Shown piece by piece: positions 8,889 to 18,383 of a DNA stretch of 64,000 nucleotides (positions within the stretch are counted from its first letter, which is position 1; every line of letters begins with the position of its first letter). Both the position numbers and the translations under genes were made by a program. Source of the DNA: Bog-473 sp963763575 (GTDB taxonomy: Bacteria; Actinomycetota; Acidimicrobiia; Acidimicrobiales; RAAP-2); assembly GCA_963763575.1 (NCBI GenBank), contig CAVXPD010000005.1:124001-188000 (forward strand). The letters run 5' to 3'. A model generated the notes under the pieces. It was not told the origin of the DNA, made no database searches, and saw nothing but the letters and a program-made list of their open reading frames with translations.

Positions 8889-9900
8889 TGATGGCCTCGG
8901 CCACCTCGGCCGCGAAGTACGTAAGGACGAAGTCGGCGCCCGCGCGCTTGATCACGGTCAGCTGTTCGAGCGCCACCGCCGGCCCGTCGATCCACCCGGC
9001 CGCGGCGGCCGCCTTGATCATGGCGAACTCGCCGCTCACGTGGTAGGCCGCCAGCGGGACGTCGACGGCGTGGCGCGCCAGGCTCAACACGTCGAGCGAG
9101 GTCATGGCGGGCTTGACCATGATCATGTCGGCCCCCTCGGCCACGTCGAGCGCGATCTCCGCGAGCGCCTCGCGCTGATTGCGTGGGTCCTGCTGGTACG
9201 TCCGCCGGTCGCCCCCGCCTGCGATGCGGACGTCGACGGCGTCGCGGAAGGGGCCGTAGAGCGCCGACGCGTACTTGGCCGCGTAGGCCAGGACGGCCAC
9301 CTGGTCGTGGCCGGCTCCGTCGAGCGCGGCGCGGATGGCGCGCACCTGGCCGTCCATCATCCCGCTGGGGGCCACGACGTCGGCGCCCGCCTGGGCCTGC
9401 GCCAACGCGACGCGCTGGTAGAGCTCGAGCGTCGCGTCGTTGAGCACCTCGCCGTCCGGTCCGAGCACGCCGCAGTGCCCGTGATCGGTGTACTCGTCGA
9501 GACAGAGGTCGGCCATCAGGACGAGCTCCTCGCCGACGGCGTCGCGCACGGCGCGCAGCGCCACCTGCACCACGCCGTCGGGGTCCCAGGCGCCGCTCCC
9601 CTGTGCGTCCTTGCGCGCCGGCACGCCGAAGAGGATCAGCCCGGGCAGGCCGAGCGTCATCAGCCGCTTCGCCTCGACGACAAGCGAGTCGACCGTGTGC
9701 TGCACCTCGCCCGGCATCGACGGGATGGGGAGCGGAGAATCGGTCCCTTCGCGCACGAAGAGTGGAGCCACGAGGTCGTCCACCCCGAGGCGCGCCTCGG
9801 CGACGAGACGGCGGAGGGCCGGGGTGCGGCGCGTGCGCCGCAAGCGGCGGGTCGGAAACCCCGCGGGCGCGAGAGCGGCAGTGGCGTCGGCTTCGGCCAT
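8881..9900 (-). CDS. hemB: Delta-aminolevulinic acid dehydratase (porphobilinogen synthase)
   Basis: Condenses two 5-aminolevulinates to porphobilinogen. 339 residues from ATG 9900. The Schiff-base lysines are in YAAKYAS and MIMVKPAM. The metal-site segment reads ADLCLDEYTDHGHCG. The first and third positions are cysteine as in zinc enzymes, but the middle one is aspartate, a mixed arrangement. An in-frame ATG at 9945 would run into the preceding gene. The ATG at 9900 starts 10 bases after that gene's stop and is preferred. Confidence 0.95.
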   Translation of the reverse strand: MAEADATAALAPAGFPTRRLRRTRRTPALRRLVAEARLGVDDLVAPLFVREGTDSPLPIPSMPGEVQHTVDSLVVEAKRLMTLGLPGLILFGVPARKDAQGSGAWDPDGVVQVALRAVRDAVGEELVLMADLCLDEYTDHGHCGVLGPDGEVLNDATLELYQRVALAQAQAGADVVAPSGMMDGQVRAIRAALDGAGHDQVAVLAYAAKYASALYGPFRDAVDVRIAGGGDRRTYQQDPRNQREALAEIALDVAEGADMIMVKPAMTSLDVLSLARHAVDVPLAAYHVSGEFAMIKAAAAAGWIDGPAVALEQLTVIKRAGADFVLTYFAAEVAEAISG

Positions 9901-9910
9901 ACCGGCCAGC

Positions 9911-11440
9911 CTACGAGGCACTGCCGGTGCCCCCGCCATGGGCAAAGTGGTCCACGAGTTCGGCCACGATGCCGTCCGCAGAGGCGCCCCAGGCCACGTG
10001 CACCCCGGACAATCCGGCCTCCCGAGCCGCCGCCGCGGTCGTCGTCCCGATGCAGACCACGTGCGCGGGGGCCGGGACCGCCGCGCCCTCCGGAGTGCGC
10101 AAGGCGGTAAAGGCGCGCACCGACGAGGCCGCCGTCAACACGAGCGCGTCCGAACGGGCCACCCGGGCCAGCACCGCCGGCTCAGGGGCCGACAGCGGCA
10201 CCGTGCGGTACGCCTCGACGCGTGTCACGTCCCAGCCCTTCTGCGCGAGGCCGTCGGTGACGATATCGGCGGTCAGGTCGGCGCACGGGAACAGCACCCG
10301 CCGGCGCCCGCCGGCCGGCGCGTCGGGGAACTCCTCGACCAGCCCGCTGGCGCTGTGTTCGGCGGGCACCAGGTCGGGTTCGATACCGGCCATACGCAGC
10401 GCGTCCGCGGTGGCCGGCCCGACCGCAGCGACGAGGACGCCGGCGAGCGCGCGGGCGTCGGGCAGCTCGGCCATGAAGCGGTCGACCGCGTTGATGGAGG
10501 TGAGCACGACCCACGCCTCGTCGTGCACGGCCGCGGCAGCTGCGCGCAGGGCCGCCCCGCCGTCGGCCGCATCGACCTGACGGGTGAGGGGGACCTCGAC
10601 GACCGTCGCTCCGACGCGCTCGAGCGCGCCGACCAGACCACCCGCCCGCGTCCCCGACCGCGTCACCACGACCGAACGCCCGGCCAGCGCGCCGGGGTAC
10701 GACGCAGCGTCCCCGGGCGGCGACGCGCCCAACGCCGCCACCGGCCCGACCACGATCACGGCGGGCGAGCCCAGGTCGACGGAGCCGAGACCGGCCAGCG
10801 TCGTACGCGCCACGCGCTGCGATGCCGTCGTCGCCTGTTCAATCACCGCCGCCGGGGTCTCGGGTGCGCGCCCACCACGGATCAACGCGTCAGCGATGGC
10901 GCCACGAGTCGTCATGCCCATGAGGATGACCAGCGTGCCCCCGGCCCGGGCAAGCGCCTGCCAGTCGGGTACGCCCTCGCCTCCGGGCTCACCCACCCGG
11001 CCCGTGACGACGGTCACGGACGACGCCACGCCGCGCTGGGTGACCGGGATGCCGGCGGCCGCGGGCGCCGCGAAGGCCGACGTGACACCGGGCACCACCT
11101 CGAACGGGATGCCCGCACGCGCCAACGCCTCGACCTCCTCGCCGCCCCGGCCGAAGACGAAGGGGTCGCCGCCCTTGAGCCGGACCACGACGGCGGCGCG
11201 GCGGCCGTGCTCCACCAGCAGGCGCGCGATCTCGGCCTGTCGCCCGGCCCCACTTGTCGTCTGGGCGTCGGGATCCTTGCCGACGTCGATGAGCTCCGCC
11301 GACGGTGCCACCAGATCGAGGATCGCCGGGCCGACGAGGCGGTCGTGGAGGACGACGTCCGCCCGGCCGAGCAGCTTCGCCCCGCGGCGGGTGAGAAGGC
11401 CCGGATCCCCGGGGCCTGCGCCCACCAGGTAGACGGTCAC
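9911..11440 (-). CDS. cobA/hemD: Fused uroporphyrinogen-III C-methyltransferase / uroporphyrinogen-III synthase
   Basis: 509 residues with two enzymes in one chain. Residues 1-~245 are a SUMT-type methyltransferase: VYLVGAGPGDPGLLT at the start, RLKGGDPFVFGRGGEE, VVPGVTSA and GMTTRGAIA. They would take uroporphyrinogen III toward siroheme or cobalamin. Residues ~255-509 are the HemD fold (SVVVTRSGTRAGGLV, LTSINAVDRF, LTAASSVRAF), which cyclises hydroxymethylbilane. The fusion is common in actinobacteria. The GTG start overlaps the hemC stop by four bases. Confidence 0.93.
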   Translation of the reverse strand: MTVYLVGAGPGDPGLLTRRGAKLLGRADVVLHDRLVGPAILDLVAPSAELIDVGKDPDAQTTSGAGRQAEIARLLVEHGRRAAVVVRLKGGDPFVFGRGGEEVEALARAGIPFEVVPGVTSAFAAPAAAGIPVTQRGVASSVTVVTGRVGEPGGEGVPDWQALARAGGTLVILMGMTTRGAIADALIRGGRAPETPAAVIEQATTASQRVARTTLAGLGSVDLGSPAVIVVGPVAALGASPPGDAASYPGALAGRSVVVTRSGTRAGGLVGALERVGATVVEVPLTRQVDAADGGAALRAAAAAVHDEAWVVLTSINAVDRFMAELPDARALAGVLVAAVGPATADALRMAGIEPDLVPAEHSASGLVEEFPDAPAGGRRRVLFPCADLTADIVTDGLAQKGWDVTRVEAYRTVPLSAPEPAVLARVARSDALVLTAASSVRAFTALRTPEGAAVPAPAHVVCIGTTTAAAAREAGLSGVHVAWGASADGIVAELVDHFAHGGGTGSAS

Positions 11441-12393
11441 GTCTCGGCCCGCGACAGCGATGCGAACCCGTCGATCGCGGCCGCGCCGCCCTCGAGGAGC
11501 GCCTGCGCCAGCCCGGTCCCCAGCGCCTCGGGGTCCTCACCGTGCCGGGACAGGCGGACGAGCGTGTGGCCGTCGGCGCTCGCCACGAGTCCGTGTGCCC
11601 ACAACGGACCCGTGCCGGACGCGTCCTGTGCGGCGTACGCGCCGACGGGCACGGTGCAGCTGCCCCCTAACGCAGACAGTACGGCCCGTTCGGCCCGCAG
11701 GGCCCGGTGGCTGGGCTCGTGGTCGATGGCGCGCAGCAGCAAGCGGACGCTCTCGTCGTCGGACCGGCACTGCACGGCGATCGCCCCCTGGCCGGCCTGG
11801 GGCAACACGTCCATCGGGTCGAGGACGTCGCTGAGTCGGTCCCTCCAGCCCAGCCGCTCCATCGCGGCCGCAGCGACGACCACGGCCGTCACGCCCCCGG
11901 GCCCGGCGGCCGCCACCCGGCGCGCCATGTTCCCGCGCAGGTCGGCGAACACCAGGTCCGGGCGCAGGTAGGCCAACTGAGCGCGCCGACGCGCCGACCC
12001 CGTGGCGACCATTGCCCCGGCGGGCAGGCCGGCGAGCGTGCTCCCAACCAGGCCGTCGCGGGGGTCAGCTCGCGGCGGGACCGCGCCGAGGACGAGGTAC
12101 GCCGGCATCACCGAGGTCATGTCCTTGGCCGAGTGCACGGCTGCCTCGGCGCGCCCGTCGGTCACCGCGGCCTCCACCTCGGTGACGAACACGCCCTGTC
12201 CTCCGATCTGGTCGAGCGGGGCGGTGGCGTCCTGGTCGCCGCGGGTGCGCACGACCACGGGCTCGACCTCGAGGCCGGGGTGCGCGGCCCGCAGGAGGTC
12301 CGCGACGATTTCGGTCTGGCGCAAGGCGAGCGGCGAGCCACGGGTGGCGAGCCGGATCGCTTGCAGGCCGCGGACGCTCCCGTCGGCACTCAT
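11437..12393 (-). CDS. hemC: Hydroxymethylbilane synthase (porphobilinogen deaminase)
   Basis: Polymerises four porphobilinogens to hydroxymethylbilane, 318 residues. The dipyrromethane-cofactor cysteine is in GGSCTVPVGAY. Other family blocks are LATRGSPLALRQ, HSAKDM, TGSARRRAQL and GNMARR. The ATG at 12393 is eight bases after the hemA stop. The next gene (cobA/hemD) overlaps its end by four bases, so the linear tetrapyrrole is passed to a co-translated synthase. Confidence 0.95.
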   Translation of the reverse strand: MSADGSVRGLQAIRLATRGSPLALRQTEIVADLLRAAHPGLEVEPVVVRTRGDQDATAPLDQIGGQGVFVTEVEAAVTDGRAEAAVHSAKDMTSVMPAYLVLGAVPPRADPRDGLVGSTLAGLPAGAMVATGSARRRAQLAYLRPDLVFADLRGNMARRVAAAGPGGVTAVVVAAAAMERLGWRDRLSDVLDPMDVLPQAGQGAIAVQCRSDDESVRLLLRAIDHEPSHRALRAERAVLSALGGSCTVPVGAYAAQDASGTGPLWAHGLVASADGHTLVRLSRHGEDPEALGTGLAQALLEGGAAAIDGFASLSRAET

Positions 12394-12401
12394 CGCTGCG
12401 C

Positions 12402-13676
12402 CTAGAGGTCGAAGAGGATGCGCAGCGCCTCGACGAGGCGCTCGCCGCGCGGCGTCCCCGCCGTCTCCTTGAGCAGGATGGTTGGCTCGTGGAGCATCTT
12501 GGCGAGGGTGGCCCGCGTCGCTTGGTCGACCTGGTCCCACTCCTCCTCGCTCAGATCGGCCAACTGGGCCCGGCGGCGCTCGAGCTCGGCGACCCGAAGC
12601 GACTCGAGGCGGGTCCGCAACGACGCGATGACCGGGGCGGCCCCGCGCTGGCGGCTGGCCGTGCGGAACCGCTCGACCTCGGCCTCGACGATGCCGTGCG
12701 CCGCCACGGCCTCGTCCTGCCGGTCGTCCAGGGCGCGTGCCACCGACGCGCGCAGCGTGTCCATGTCGAGCAGGGTGACGCCGTCGAGGGAGCCGACCGA
12801 CGGGTCGACGTTGCGGGGAAGGCCGAGGTCGACGACGAAGAGCGGGGAGTCCACGCCGGAGAAGTCGGCCCACGTGAGCACGTGCGACTCGGCAGACACT
12901 GCGGTCAGCACGACGTCGGCGCGCGCGAGCTCGGCCGACACTTCGTCGAGGGGCGCCGCCCCCATTTCGAAGGATCGCTTGCCGGAGTCGCGCACCAAGT
13001 CGTTGGCGCGTTCGAGCGACCGGTTCACCACCACGACGCGGCCCGGTGCGTCGGCGGGTGGGAGATCCGAGAGCGCCCGGCAGATGCCGAGGCCCATCTC
13101 GCCCGCGCCGACCACCACCACGCGTGCGCCCCGAAGTCCCGCGCCGGACTCGCCGCGCGCGACAGTCACCGCGGCATAGGCGAACGACGTCGTGCCGCGG
13201 CTGATACCGGTCTCGGTGCGGACGCGCTTGCCGGTCTGCAGCGCGTGGCGGAACAGCGCCGAGAGAACGGGCCCGCACGTGCCCTCCTCCCGCGCGCGTT
13301 CGAAGGCGCGGCGGACTTGGCCCAGGACCTCGGTCTCACCGGCCACGACCGACTCGAGGCCCGACGCCACCGCGAACAAGTGTGCGGTGACGTCGTCGTC
13401 GAAACGGATGGTGGCGCGGAGCGAGAGCTCCTCCACCGAGACGCCCGAATGGTCCGAGAGGACGTCGTAGACCTCGGCCACCGCGTCATGAAAGCGGTCG
13501 ACGACCGCGTAGACCTCGGTCCGCAGGCAGGTCGACAACACGACCGCCTCCTGGACGTTGCGGCAGTGGCCGAGCGCACGCAGCGACTTGTGCAAGTCGG
13601 CGTCGGCCACCGTCGTCGCCTCGAGCAGCGGCAGCGGTGCCTGCGTGTGCTCAAGCCCTATGACGACGACGGACAC
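12402..13676 (-). CDS. hemA: Glutamyl-tRNA reductase
   Basis: First step of C5 tetrapyrrole synthesis: NADPH reduction of glutamyl-tRNA(Glu) to glutamate-1-semialdehyde. 424 residues. The nucleophilic cysteine lies in STCLRTEVYAVV (the usual Asn of STCNRTE is Leu). The NADPH site is VVVVGAGEMG, followed by a helical dimerisation domain. The GTG at 13676 has AGGAGGAATCTGA just before it. Rex lies 86 bp upstream on the same strand, so redox control of heme synthesis is likely (inference). Confidence 0.95.
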   Translation of the reverse strand: MSVVVIGLEHTQAPLPLLEATTVADADLHKSLRALGHCRNVQEAVVLSTCLRTEVYAVVDRFHDAVAEVYDVLSDHSGVSVEELSLRATIRFDDDVTAHLFAVASGLESVVAGETEVLGQVRRAFERAREEGTCGPVLSALFRHALQTGKRVRTETGISRGTTSFAYAAVTVARGESGAGLRGARVVVVGAGEMGLGICRALSDLPPADAPGRVVVVNRSLERANDLVRDSGKRSFEMGAAPLDEVSAELARADVVLTAVSAESHVLTWADFSGVDSPLFVVDLGLPRNVDPSVGSLDGVTLLDMDTLRASVARALDDRQDEAVAAHGIVEAEVERFRTASRQRGAAPVIASLRTRLESLRVAELERRRAQLADLSEEEWDQVDQATRATLAKMLHEPTILLKETAGTPRGERLVEALRILFDL

Positions 13677-13762
13677 TCAGATTCCTCCTGGGTCGGCGGG
13701 CAATTGTGCCGGTCCCTCGTCCCAGCTTGCCAGTCAGGGCGAGGATCCCGACCGGCCAGCCC

Positions 13763-14539
13763 TCAGTCGAGTTCGGAGACCGGCGACATCCCGACGGCTC
13801 GGATGAGCGGCCCGCGCTGGTCCCGACCGGCATGAGCCGGCTCGACCCCCTCCTGGCGGGCCCGGTAGAAGCCGAGCACCTGGAGCTCGATCGAGAGGTC
13901 GACGTAGCGGAGATGGACGTTGGCTGGGACGTTGAGAACACGCGGCGCGAAGTTGAGTAGCGAGGTCACCCCGGCCCGCACGAGCAGGTCGGCCACGCCC
14001 TGAGCGGACCAGCCGGGCGTCGTGATCACCCCGATGTCGGGACACTCGGCCGGCCGCAACGACGCGATCTCCTCCATGTGCCGGACCACGATGCCCCGGA
14101 CCTCCTCGCCGACGACGGCCGGGTCCACGTCGAAGAGCTTGGTGATCTGACAGTTCCGCGAGGCGAAAGCGGTCGAGTTGGTGAGGGCACGCCCCAGGTT
14201 CCCGATGCCCACGATGGCCACCGACCAGTTCTCGTCGACGCCGAGCGCGCGGTCGATCTGGGAGATGAGGAAGTCAGGGTCGTAGCCCGAGCCGCGGGTC
14301 CCGAACGATCCGAGCAGCGACAAGTCCTTGCGCACCTTCGCCGCGTTGACCCGCGCCAAATCGGCCAGCTGCTCGGACGACACGGTCCGCACGCCGGTAC
14401 GTGCCAGCTCCGCAAGAATGCGCTGGTAGACGGGCAGCCGCAGCACCGTGGCCTCGGGGATCCTTTTCGGGACCGGTGCAGGGGACGCGGACGCGCCAGA
14501 CGCGGCGCGGTTCTCGGGGACGGTCCGGTCGTCGCTCAC
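13763..14539 (-). CDS. rex: Redox-sensing transcriptional repressor Rex
   Basis: 258 residues. An N-terminal winged helix (VSSEQLADLARVNAAKVRKDLS, ~54-75) is followed by LGSFGTRGSGYD. A Rossmann domain (VAIVGIGNLGRAL, ~107-119) senses the NADH/NAD+ ratio. The C-terminal swapped helix region ends in an extra ~30 residues. Rex normally represses respiratory and heme genes when NADH is low. In streptomycetes it also heads the hemACD cluster. I could not find a clear TGTGAAC-type Rex site upstream of rex or nuoA in this window. Confidence 0.93.
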   Translation of the reverse strand: MSDDRTVPENRAASGASASPAPVPKRIPEATVLRLPVYQRILAELARTGVRTVSSEQLADLARVNAAKVRKDLSLLGSFGTRGSGYDPDFLISQIDRALGVDENWSVAIVGIGNLGRALTNSTAFASRNCQITKLFDVDPAVVGEEVRGIVVRHMEEIASLRPAECPDIGVITTPGWSAQGVADLLVRAGVTSLLNFAPRVLNVPANVHLRYVDLSIELQVLGFYRARQEGVEPAHAGRDQRGPLIRAVGMSPVSELD

Positions 14540-14548
14540 TGCGCTGCG

Positions 14549-14554
14549 ATGGTA
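14549..14554 (-). promoter_or_regulatory. -10 box TACCAT upstream of rex
   Basis: TACCAT lies nine bases before the rex GTG. No ribosome-binding site is visible, so the rex-hem transcript is probably leaderless or nearly so. Confidence 0.4.
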
Positions 14555-14602
14555 CCGAGGAGGCTCCCGACGGCACCAAACCGGCCCACCCGGTTGGACG
14601 GC

Positions 14603-15517
14603 TCACCAGGCCAGGATCAGCAGCTCCCCCGCGACCACGTTGAGCCAGCGCGCGGCCGACGCCTCGCCGGCCACGACGGCGAGATGCCCGTTGGAGTCGA
14701 CCAGAAGGCCGAACTCCCCCTGCTTGAGGTCGCCGAACGCTTCGACGCAGCGCAGATGGATCCCGTCGGGAACGAGGGAGTGCGGGAGCCCGTCGAGGTA
14801 CTCCCGGCCCGACTCGACCCGGGCGGCCAGCTCGATCGTGCCTGCGGACGGGATCCCCGCCACCCGGGCGTCCGCCACGGTCGCCGCCAGCTGGAGGTTG
14901 CCGAAGTGGTCGACCCAGGTGACCTCGGTCCGCAGGCAGGCGCGGCCGTCGTGGAGGCGGCCCTGCTCGACCACGCCTCCGACGAGGCGAATCAGCGACA
15001 ACGGCTCGATCGCCTCGCCGAGCTGCGCCATCGGCGTGCCCGTCGACAGCGCCGCGGCCACCGGTGCGAAGAGGTCGCGCCCGTCGAAGGTGGCACCGCG
15101 GTCGGGCGGGGGCGGCTCGCGGTGCAACTCGATTGCGCTGACGATCGGCGCCTCCCCCACCGACTCCGCCGCCGCCACGAGCAGGCCGTTGTCGGGCCCG
15201 ACGAAGTGCATCGTCCCGCCAGCAGGCAGCGCCACCTCCAGCCCGATGCCACGGCGCATTGTGCCCACCCCCGGGTCCACGACACCGACGACCACCCCGG
15301 CGCCGAGGTAAGGCACCGCCCGCACCAGTGTGTGGCTGCCGGCGCGCACGTCGAAGGGCGGGACGTGATGGGTCAGGTCGATGACTGTGGCGCCCGGTGC
15401 CCGCGCCGCGATCACCGCGTGGACGACTCCGACGAACTCGTCCTCAGTCCCAAAGTCGGAGAGGAAGAAGACCGTCCGTTGCCGCCGGCTCGGCGCGGCG
15501 GGTCTGGGCGCGGACAC
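14603..15517 (-). CDS. SAM hydroxide adenosyltransferase (DUF62 / fluorinase-like fold)
   Basis: 304 residues. The family hydrolyses S-adenosylmethionine to adenosine and methionine, and is related to SAM chlorinase and fluorinase. Motifs: FFLSDFGTEDEFVGVVHA at the start, VDPGVGT, FVGPDNGLL, GRDLFAPVAA and WVDHFGNLQL, which line the SAM and hydroxide site. A halide-specific role is not indicated. The start is GTG 15517, nine bases after the proC stop. It follows proC in the same direction and is probably co-transcribed. Confidence 0.85.
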   Translation of the reverse strand: MSAPRPAAPSRRQRTVFFLSDFGTEDEFVGVVHAVIAARAPGATVIDLTHHVPPFDVRAGSHTLVRAVPYLGAGVVVGVVDPGVGTMRRGIGLEVALPAGGTMHFVGPDNGLLVAAAESVGEAPIVSAIELHREPPPPDRGATFDGRDLFAPVAAALSTGTPMAQLGEAIEPLSLIRLVGGVVEQGRLHDGRACLRTEVTWVDHFGNLQLAATVADARVAGIPSAGTIELAARVESGREYLDGLPHSLVPDGIHLRCVEAFGDLKQGEFGLLVDSNGHLAVVAGEASAARWLNVVAGELLILAW

Positions 15518-15525
15518 GGGCGTGC

Positions 15526-16341
15526 TCAGCGGTGCAGGTTGCGGGAGCGTTCCGTGGCGGCCGCCACCGCCTCCATGAAGGCCGAGCGCACGGCGCGGGC
15601 CTCCAGGGTACGGATGCCCGCGGCCGTCGTACCGGCCGGCGATGTCACCTCGGCCCGAAGTGCCTCGGGGTCGCGACCCGTCTGGTGCAGCAGGGCCGCC
15701 GAGCCGAGCATCGTCTCTACGACGAGGGTACGGCTGACGTCGCGGCTGAGACCCATTTGGACCCCCGCCTCGACCAGGGACTCGGCCACCAGGAAGAAGT
15801 AGGCCGGTCCCGAGCCCGAGAGGCCCGTCACGGCATCGAGCATGCGTTCGGGCAGACGCACGACGGTGCCCACCGCCGCCAGCACGTCCTCGGCCCAGGC
15901 CAGGTCCAAGGCGGTGGCGAACGACCCGCCGGACATGGCTGTCACCCCCGCACCCACCAACGCGGGCATGTTCGGCATGGCCCGGACCACCGTGGGCTGG
16001 CCGCCCAGGGCCGACTCGAGGCGGGCGGTGTGGACGCCGGCCACGATCGAGAGGACCCGGGTCACGCCGGTCGCACCCAGAGCGCGGCACGCCCCCTCGG
16101 CCTGGTCGGGCTTCACCGCCAGCACGGCACCGGGCAGCCGTTCGCCGTCGTCGCCGAGCAGCCCGGGTTCAGGGGCGGCGAGGCACCGGAGTCCGGGATG
16201 TGCCGCCATCAACTCCGAGCGGCGCCCGGGGAGTGGCTCGATCACCACGACGTCGCCAAGGCCGGCCCAGCCCGACCGGAGCAACCCTCCGAGCAAGGCG
16301 CCGCCCATCCTTCCGCCACCGACGATCAGCAGGCTCGACAC
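15526..16341 (-). CDS. proC: Pyrroline-5-carboxylate reductase
   Basis: Last step of proline synthesis, NAD(P)H reduction of P5C. 271 residues. The Rossmann start is LLIVGGGRMGGALL. AMPNMPALVGAG and TGLSGSGPAYFF are the family signatures. Two in-frame GTGs are possible (16347 and 16341). The -10 box TATCGT at 16349-16354 leaves one base to the first and seven to the second, so 16341 is chosen. Confidence 0.94.
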   Translation of the reverse strand: MSSLLIVGGGRMGGALLGGLLRSGWAGLGDVVVIEPLPGRRSELMAAHPGLRCLAAPEPGLLGDDGERLPGAVLAVKPDQAEGACRALGATGVTRVLSIVAGVHTARLESALGGQPTVVRAMPNMPALVGAGVTAMSGGSFATALDLAWAEDVLAAVGTVVRLPERMLDAVTGLSGSGPAYFFLVAESLVEAGVQMGLSRDVSRTLVVETMLGSAALLHQTGRDPEALRAEVTSPAGTTAAGIRTLEARAVRSAFMEAVAAATERSRNLHR

Positions 16342-16348
16342 CGCCACG

Positions 16349-16354
16349 ACGATA
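16349..16354 (-). promoter_or_regulatory. -10 box TATCGT for proC (leaderless)
   Basis: TATCGT sits seven bases upstream of GTG 16341. This spacing decides between two adjacent in-frame GTG starts. Confidence 0.45.
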
Positions 16355-16495
16355 CCGACCTGGCCTCGGAGTCGCTCTCGATATCGGTCCCCGACTCTCT
16401 ACTGGGCTGATTTCAACCAACGGTCGCGTTTCCCGTACCGTCGCTCGAGCAGTGCGGGACACGGAGCTCCGACGTTCAACATCGGCTGCGCTGCT

Positions 16496-16987
16496 TCAGC
16501 GCCGCCGACGCCGCCGGTACGTCGAAGGATGCCCCAACGACATTGCCGTCGGGAAGTGGTCGTCGGTGTAGACGACGGAAGCGCCCGCGATGCGGTCCAG
16601 CTCGTCGTCGTCGATCAAACGGGCCGGGACCCGGCCCACCAGGTACACGGCGTCCTCAGGCCCCAATGCGAACGCCATGCCGAGCAACGCAGTGTTGCGC
16701 CGCATCAGATACGCGAACACCTCCTCCTTGTTCTCTTCGGGAGCCGGCATGAACTGGGCCTCGTGCCACAGCGTCCGCTGCTTCAGCGTGAACCAGACGG
16801 TGATGTAGTCCTTCTCCTCACCCTTGAAGCGGAGATACCACTGGAACGACGCGGTACGGTCCCTCACCTCCTGGCGCTCGGCCGCCACCAGGTTCTCGCC
16901 TGCGGCGAGTTCACGCGCGGCCCAGGCGTCGATGCAGGCGACCGCCGCCGCCATCTCCTGTTCTTCTGGCAGGTCGACGACCGGCAC
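16496..16987 (-). CDS. YbjN-domain protein
   Basis: 163 residues of the YbjN family (type III secretion chaperone-like fold), whose biochemical role is unknown. Recognised from SFQWYLRFKGEEKDYITVWF, LHEAQF-like WHEAQFMPAPEENKEEVF and LMRRNTALLG. It lies directly downstream of mshA, the same arrangement as in mycobacteria and streptomycetes, which supports both calls. The C-terminus ends in seven consecutive basic codons. GTG start. Confidence 0.82.
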   Translation of the reverse strand: MPVVDLPEEQEMAAAVACIDAWAARELAAGENLVAAERQEVRDRTASFQWYLRFKGEEKDYITVWFTLKQRTLWHEAQFMPAPEENKEEVFAYLMRRNTALLGMAFALGPEDAVYLVGRVPARLIDDDELDRIAGASVVYTDDHFPTAMSLGHPSTYRRRRRR

Positions 16988-17023
16988 GGGATGGGGTTCA
17001 GGCCCTCTCGTCCGGGCGAGCCC

Positions 17024-18286
17024 TCAACTGCACTCGACGAGGTTGCTCGCCGCCAGCTCGTCGTGCAGCTCCACGAGGTTGCGCGCCGCCGCCCGCCAGG
17101 TGTAGCGGCGCGCCCGCAGGACCGAGGCGGTGGAGATGCGCTCGGCCGCCAGCGGATCCTCGAACACCCGGCGCACCGCGGCGGCGTACGACGAAGGTGA
17201 ACCGTCGTCGACCAGGAACCCGGTGCGGCCGTGGTCCACCAGGGTGGTGAGGCCCCCCACGGCCGAGGCGACGACCGGGGTCCCGCAGGCGGCCGCCTCC
17301 AGCGCGACGAGCCCGAAGGATTCCGAGCGGCTCGGGACGAGGCACACGTCGGCGGCGCGGTAGTACGACGACAGCAATTCGTGCGGTTGAGGTTCGATGA
17401 AGTGGACGTGCTCGCGCACCCCCCGCGCGTCGGCCGCGTCATGGAGGCCCTGGAGCGATTTCTCGCCGTGCGGACCGCTCGGCCCCCCGACGACCACGAG
17501 GCGGTAGGGCTCGCCCCCTGACTCGAGTAGTTCGGCCAGCGTCTCGATCGCCACATCGGCGCACTTGAGCGGTTGGATCCGGCCGACGAAGAGCAGCAGC
17601 CGCCCGTCGAGGGGCAGGCCCAGCGCGCGCCGGGCCTGGGGCCGGTGCCCAGGGCCGAAGAAGGCGTGGTCGACGCCGGGCGGCACGATGCGAATGCGCC
17701 CGGGCTCGCCGCCGTAGAGCGACGCGATCTGCTCGGCCTCGACCGAGCAGGAAGCCAGCACGGCGTCGGAGCACTCGATAATGGTCGCCTCGGCTTCGGC
17801 CCGGCGGTGCGGCATATCGGCCTCGACCTCCTCGGGCATCGACTCGGCCTTCACCCGGTCGAGGGTGTGGAAGGTGCACACGAGTGGCAGGTTCAGCTCG
17901 TGTTTGATCACGTGCCCCGAGAGTCCCGACAGCCAATAGTTCGCATGCACCGACGTGTAGGGCAGCCCGGCGTCACCGGGCCCGGACGTCGCGGACATCA
18001 GACCGAGCACCCGGCCCGTGAACTCCTCCACCACTCCCGGGAGCGACTCCTTGGGGACGCGTTCGAGGGGCCCGGCCGGGACGTGGTGCACGCGCAGCCC
18101 CGGCTCGAGGTCGACGACCGGGGCCAGGTCGGGCGACCACGCCCGCGTGAAGACGTCGCAGGACACGCCGCTGCGGGCCAGGGCGGCCCCCAGCTCCCGG
18201 ACGTAGACGTTCATGCCACCCCCGTCGCCGGTACCCGGCTGGGCCAACGGCGAGGTGTGGAGGGAGAGGACGGCGAGCCGGCGCAT
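17024..18286 (-). CDS. mshA: D-inositol-3-phosphate glycosyltransferase (mycothiol biosynthesis)
   Basis: GT4-family enzyme joining UDP-GlcNAc to 1L-myo-inositol-1-phosphate, first committed step of mycothiol. 420 residues. The MshA N-terminus LHTSPLAQPGTGDGGGMNVYV and the HANYWLSG block are diagnostic. GRIQPLK and the ESFGLVALEAAACGTPV E-x7-E motif form the donor site. The start is ATG 18286 with TAGGCT nine bases upstream. Mycothiol is the low-molecular-weight thiol of actinobacteria, so this is a strong lineage marker. Confidence 0.95.
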   Translation of the reverse strand: MRRLAVLSLHTSPLAQPGTGDGGGMNVYVRELGAALARSGVSCDVFTRAWSPDLAPVVDLEPGLRVHHVPAGPLERVPKESLPGVVEEFTGRVLGLMSATSGPGDAGLPYTSVHANYWLSGLSGHVIKHELNLPLVCTFHTLDRVKAESMPEEVEADMPHRRAEAEATIIECSDAVLASCSVEAEQIASLYGGEPGRIRIVPPGVDHAFFGPGHRPQARRALGLPLDGRLLLFVGRIQPLKCADVAIETLAELLESGGEPYRLVVVGGPSGPHGEKSLQGLHDAADARGVREHVHFIEPQPHELLSSYYRAADVCLVPSRSESFGLVALEAAACGTPVVASAVGGLTTLVDHGRTGFLVDDGSPSSYAAAVRRVFEDPLAAERISTASVLRARRYTWRAAARNLVELHDELAASNLVECS

Positions 18287-18295
18287 GGCGCTTTG

Positions 18296-18301
18296 AGCCT
18301 A
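18296..18301 (-). promoter_or_regulatory. -10 box TAGGCT for mshA (leaderless)
   Basis: TAGGCT ends nine bases before the mshA ATG with no ribosome-binding site between them. Confidence 0.5.
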
Positions 18302-18383
18302 GCGGTGAGGCCGAATTCGTCTCCGGACAATCCGGCTCTCGCCGGCGGACAGGCCGGTTCCGGCCGGTCCCGCTGCACTGCGG

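Noticed and set aside
16348..16495. Terminator between YbjN and proC
   Set aside because: The only inverted repeat (CGATGTT/AACGTCG) has a mismatch, almost no loop and no T run.
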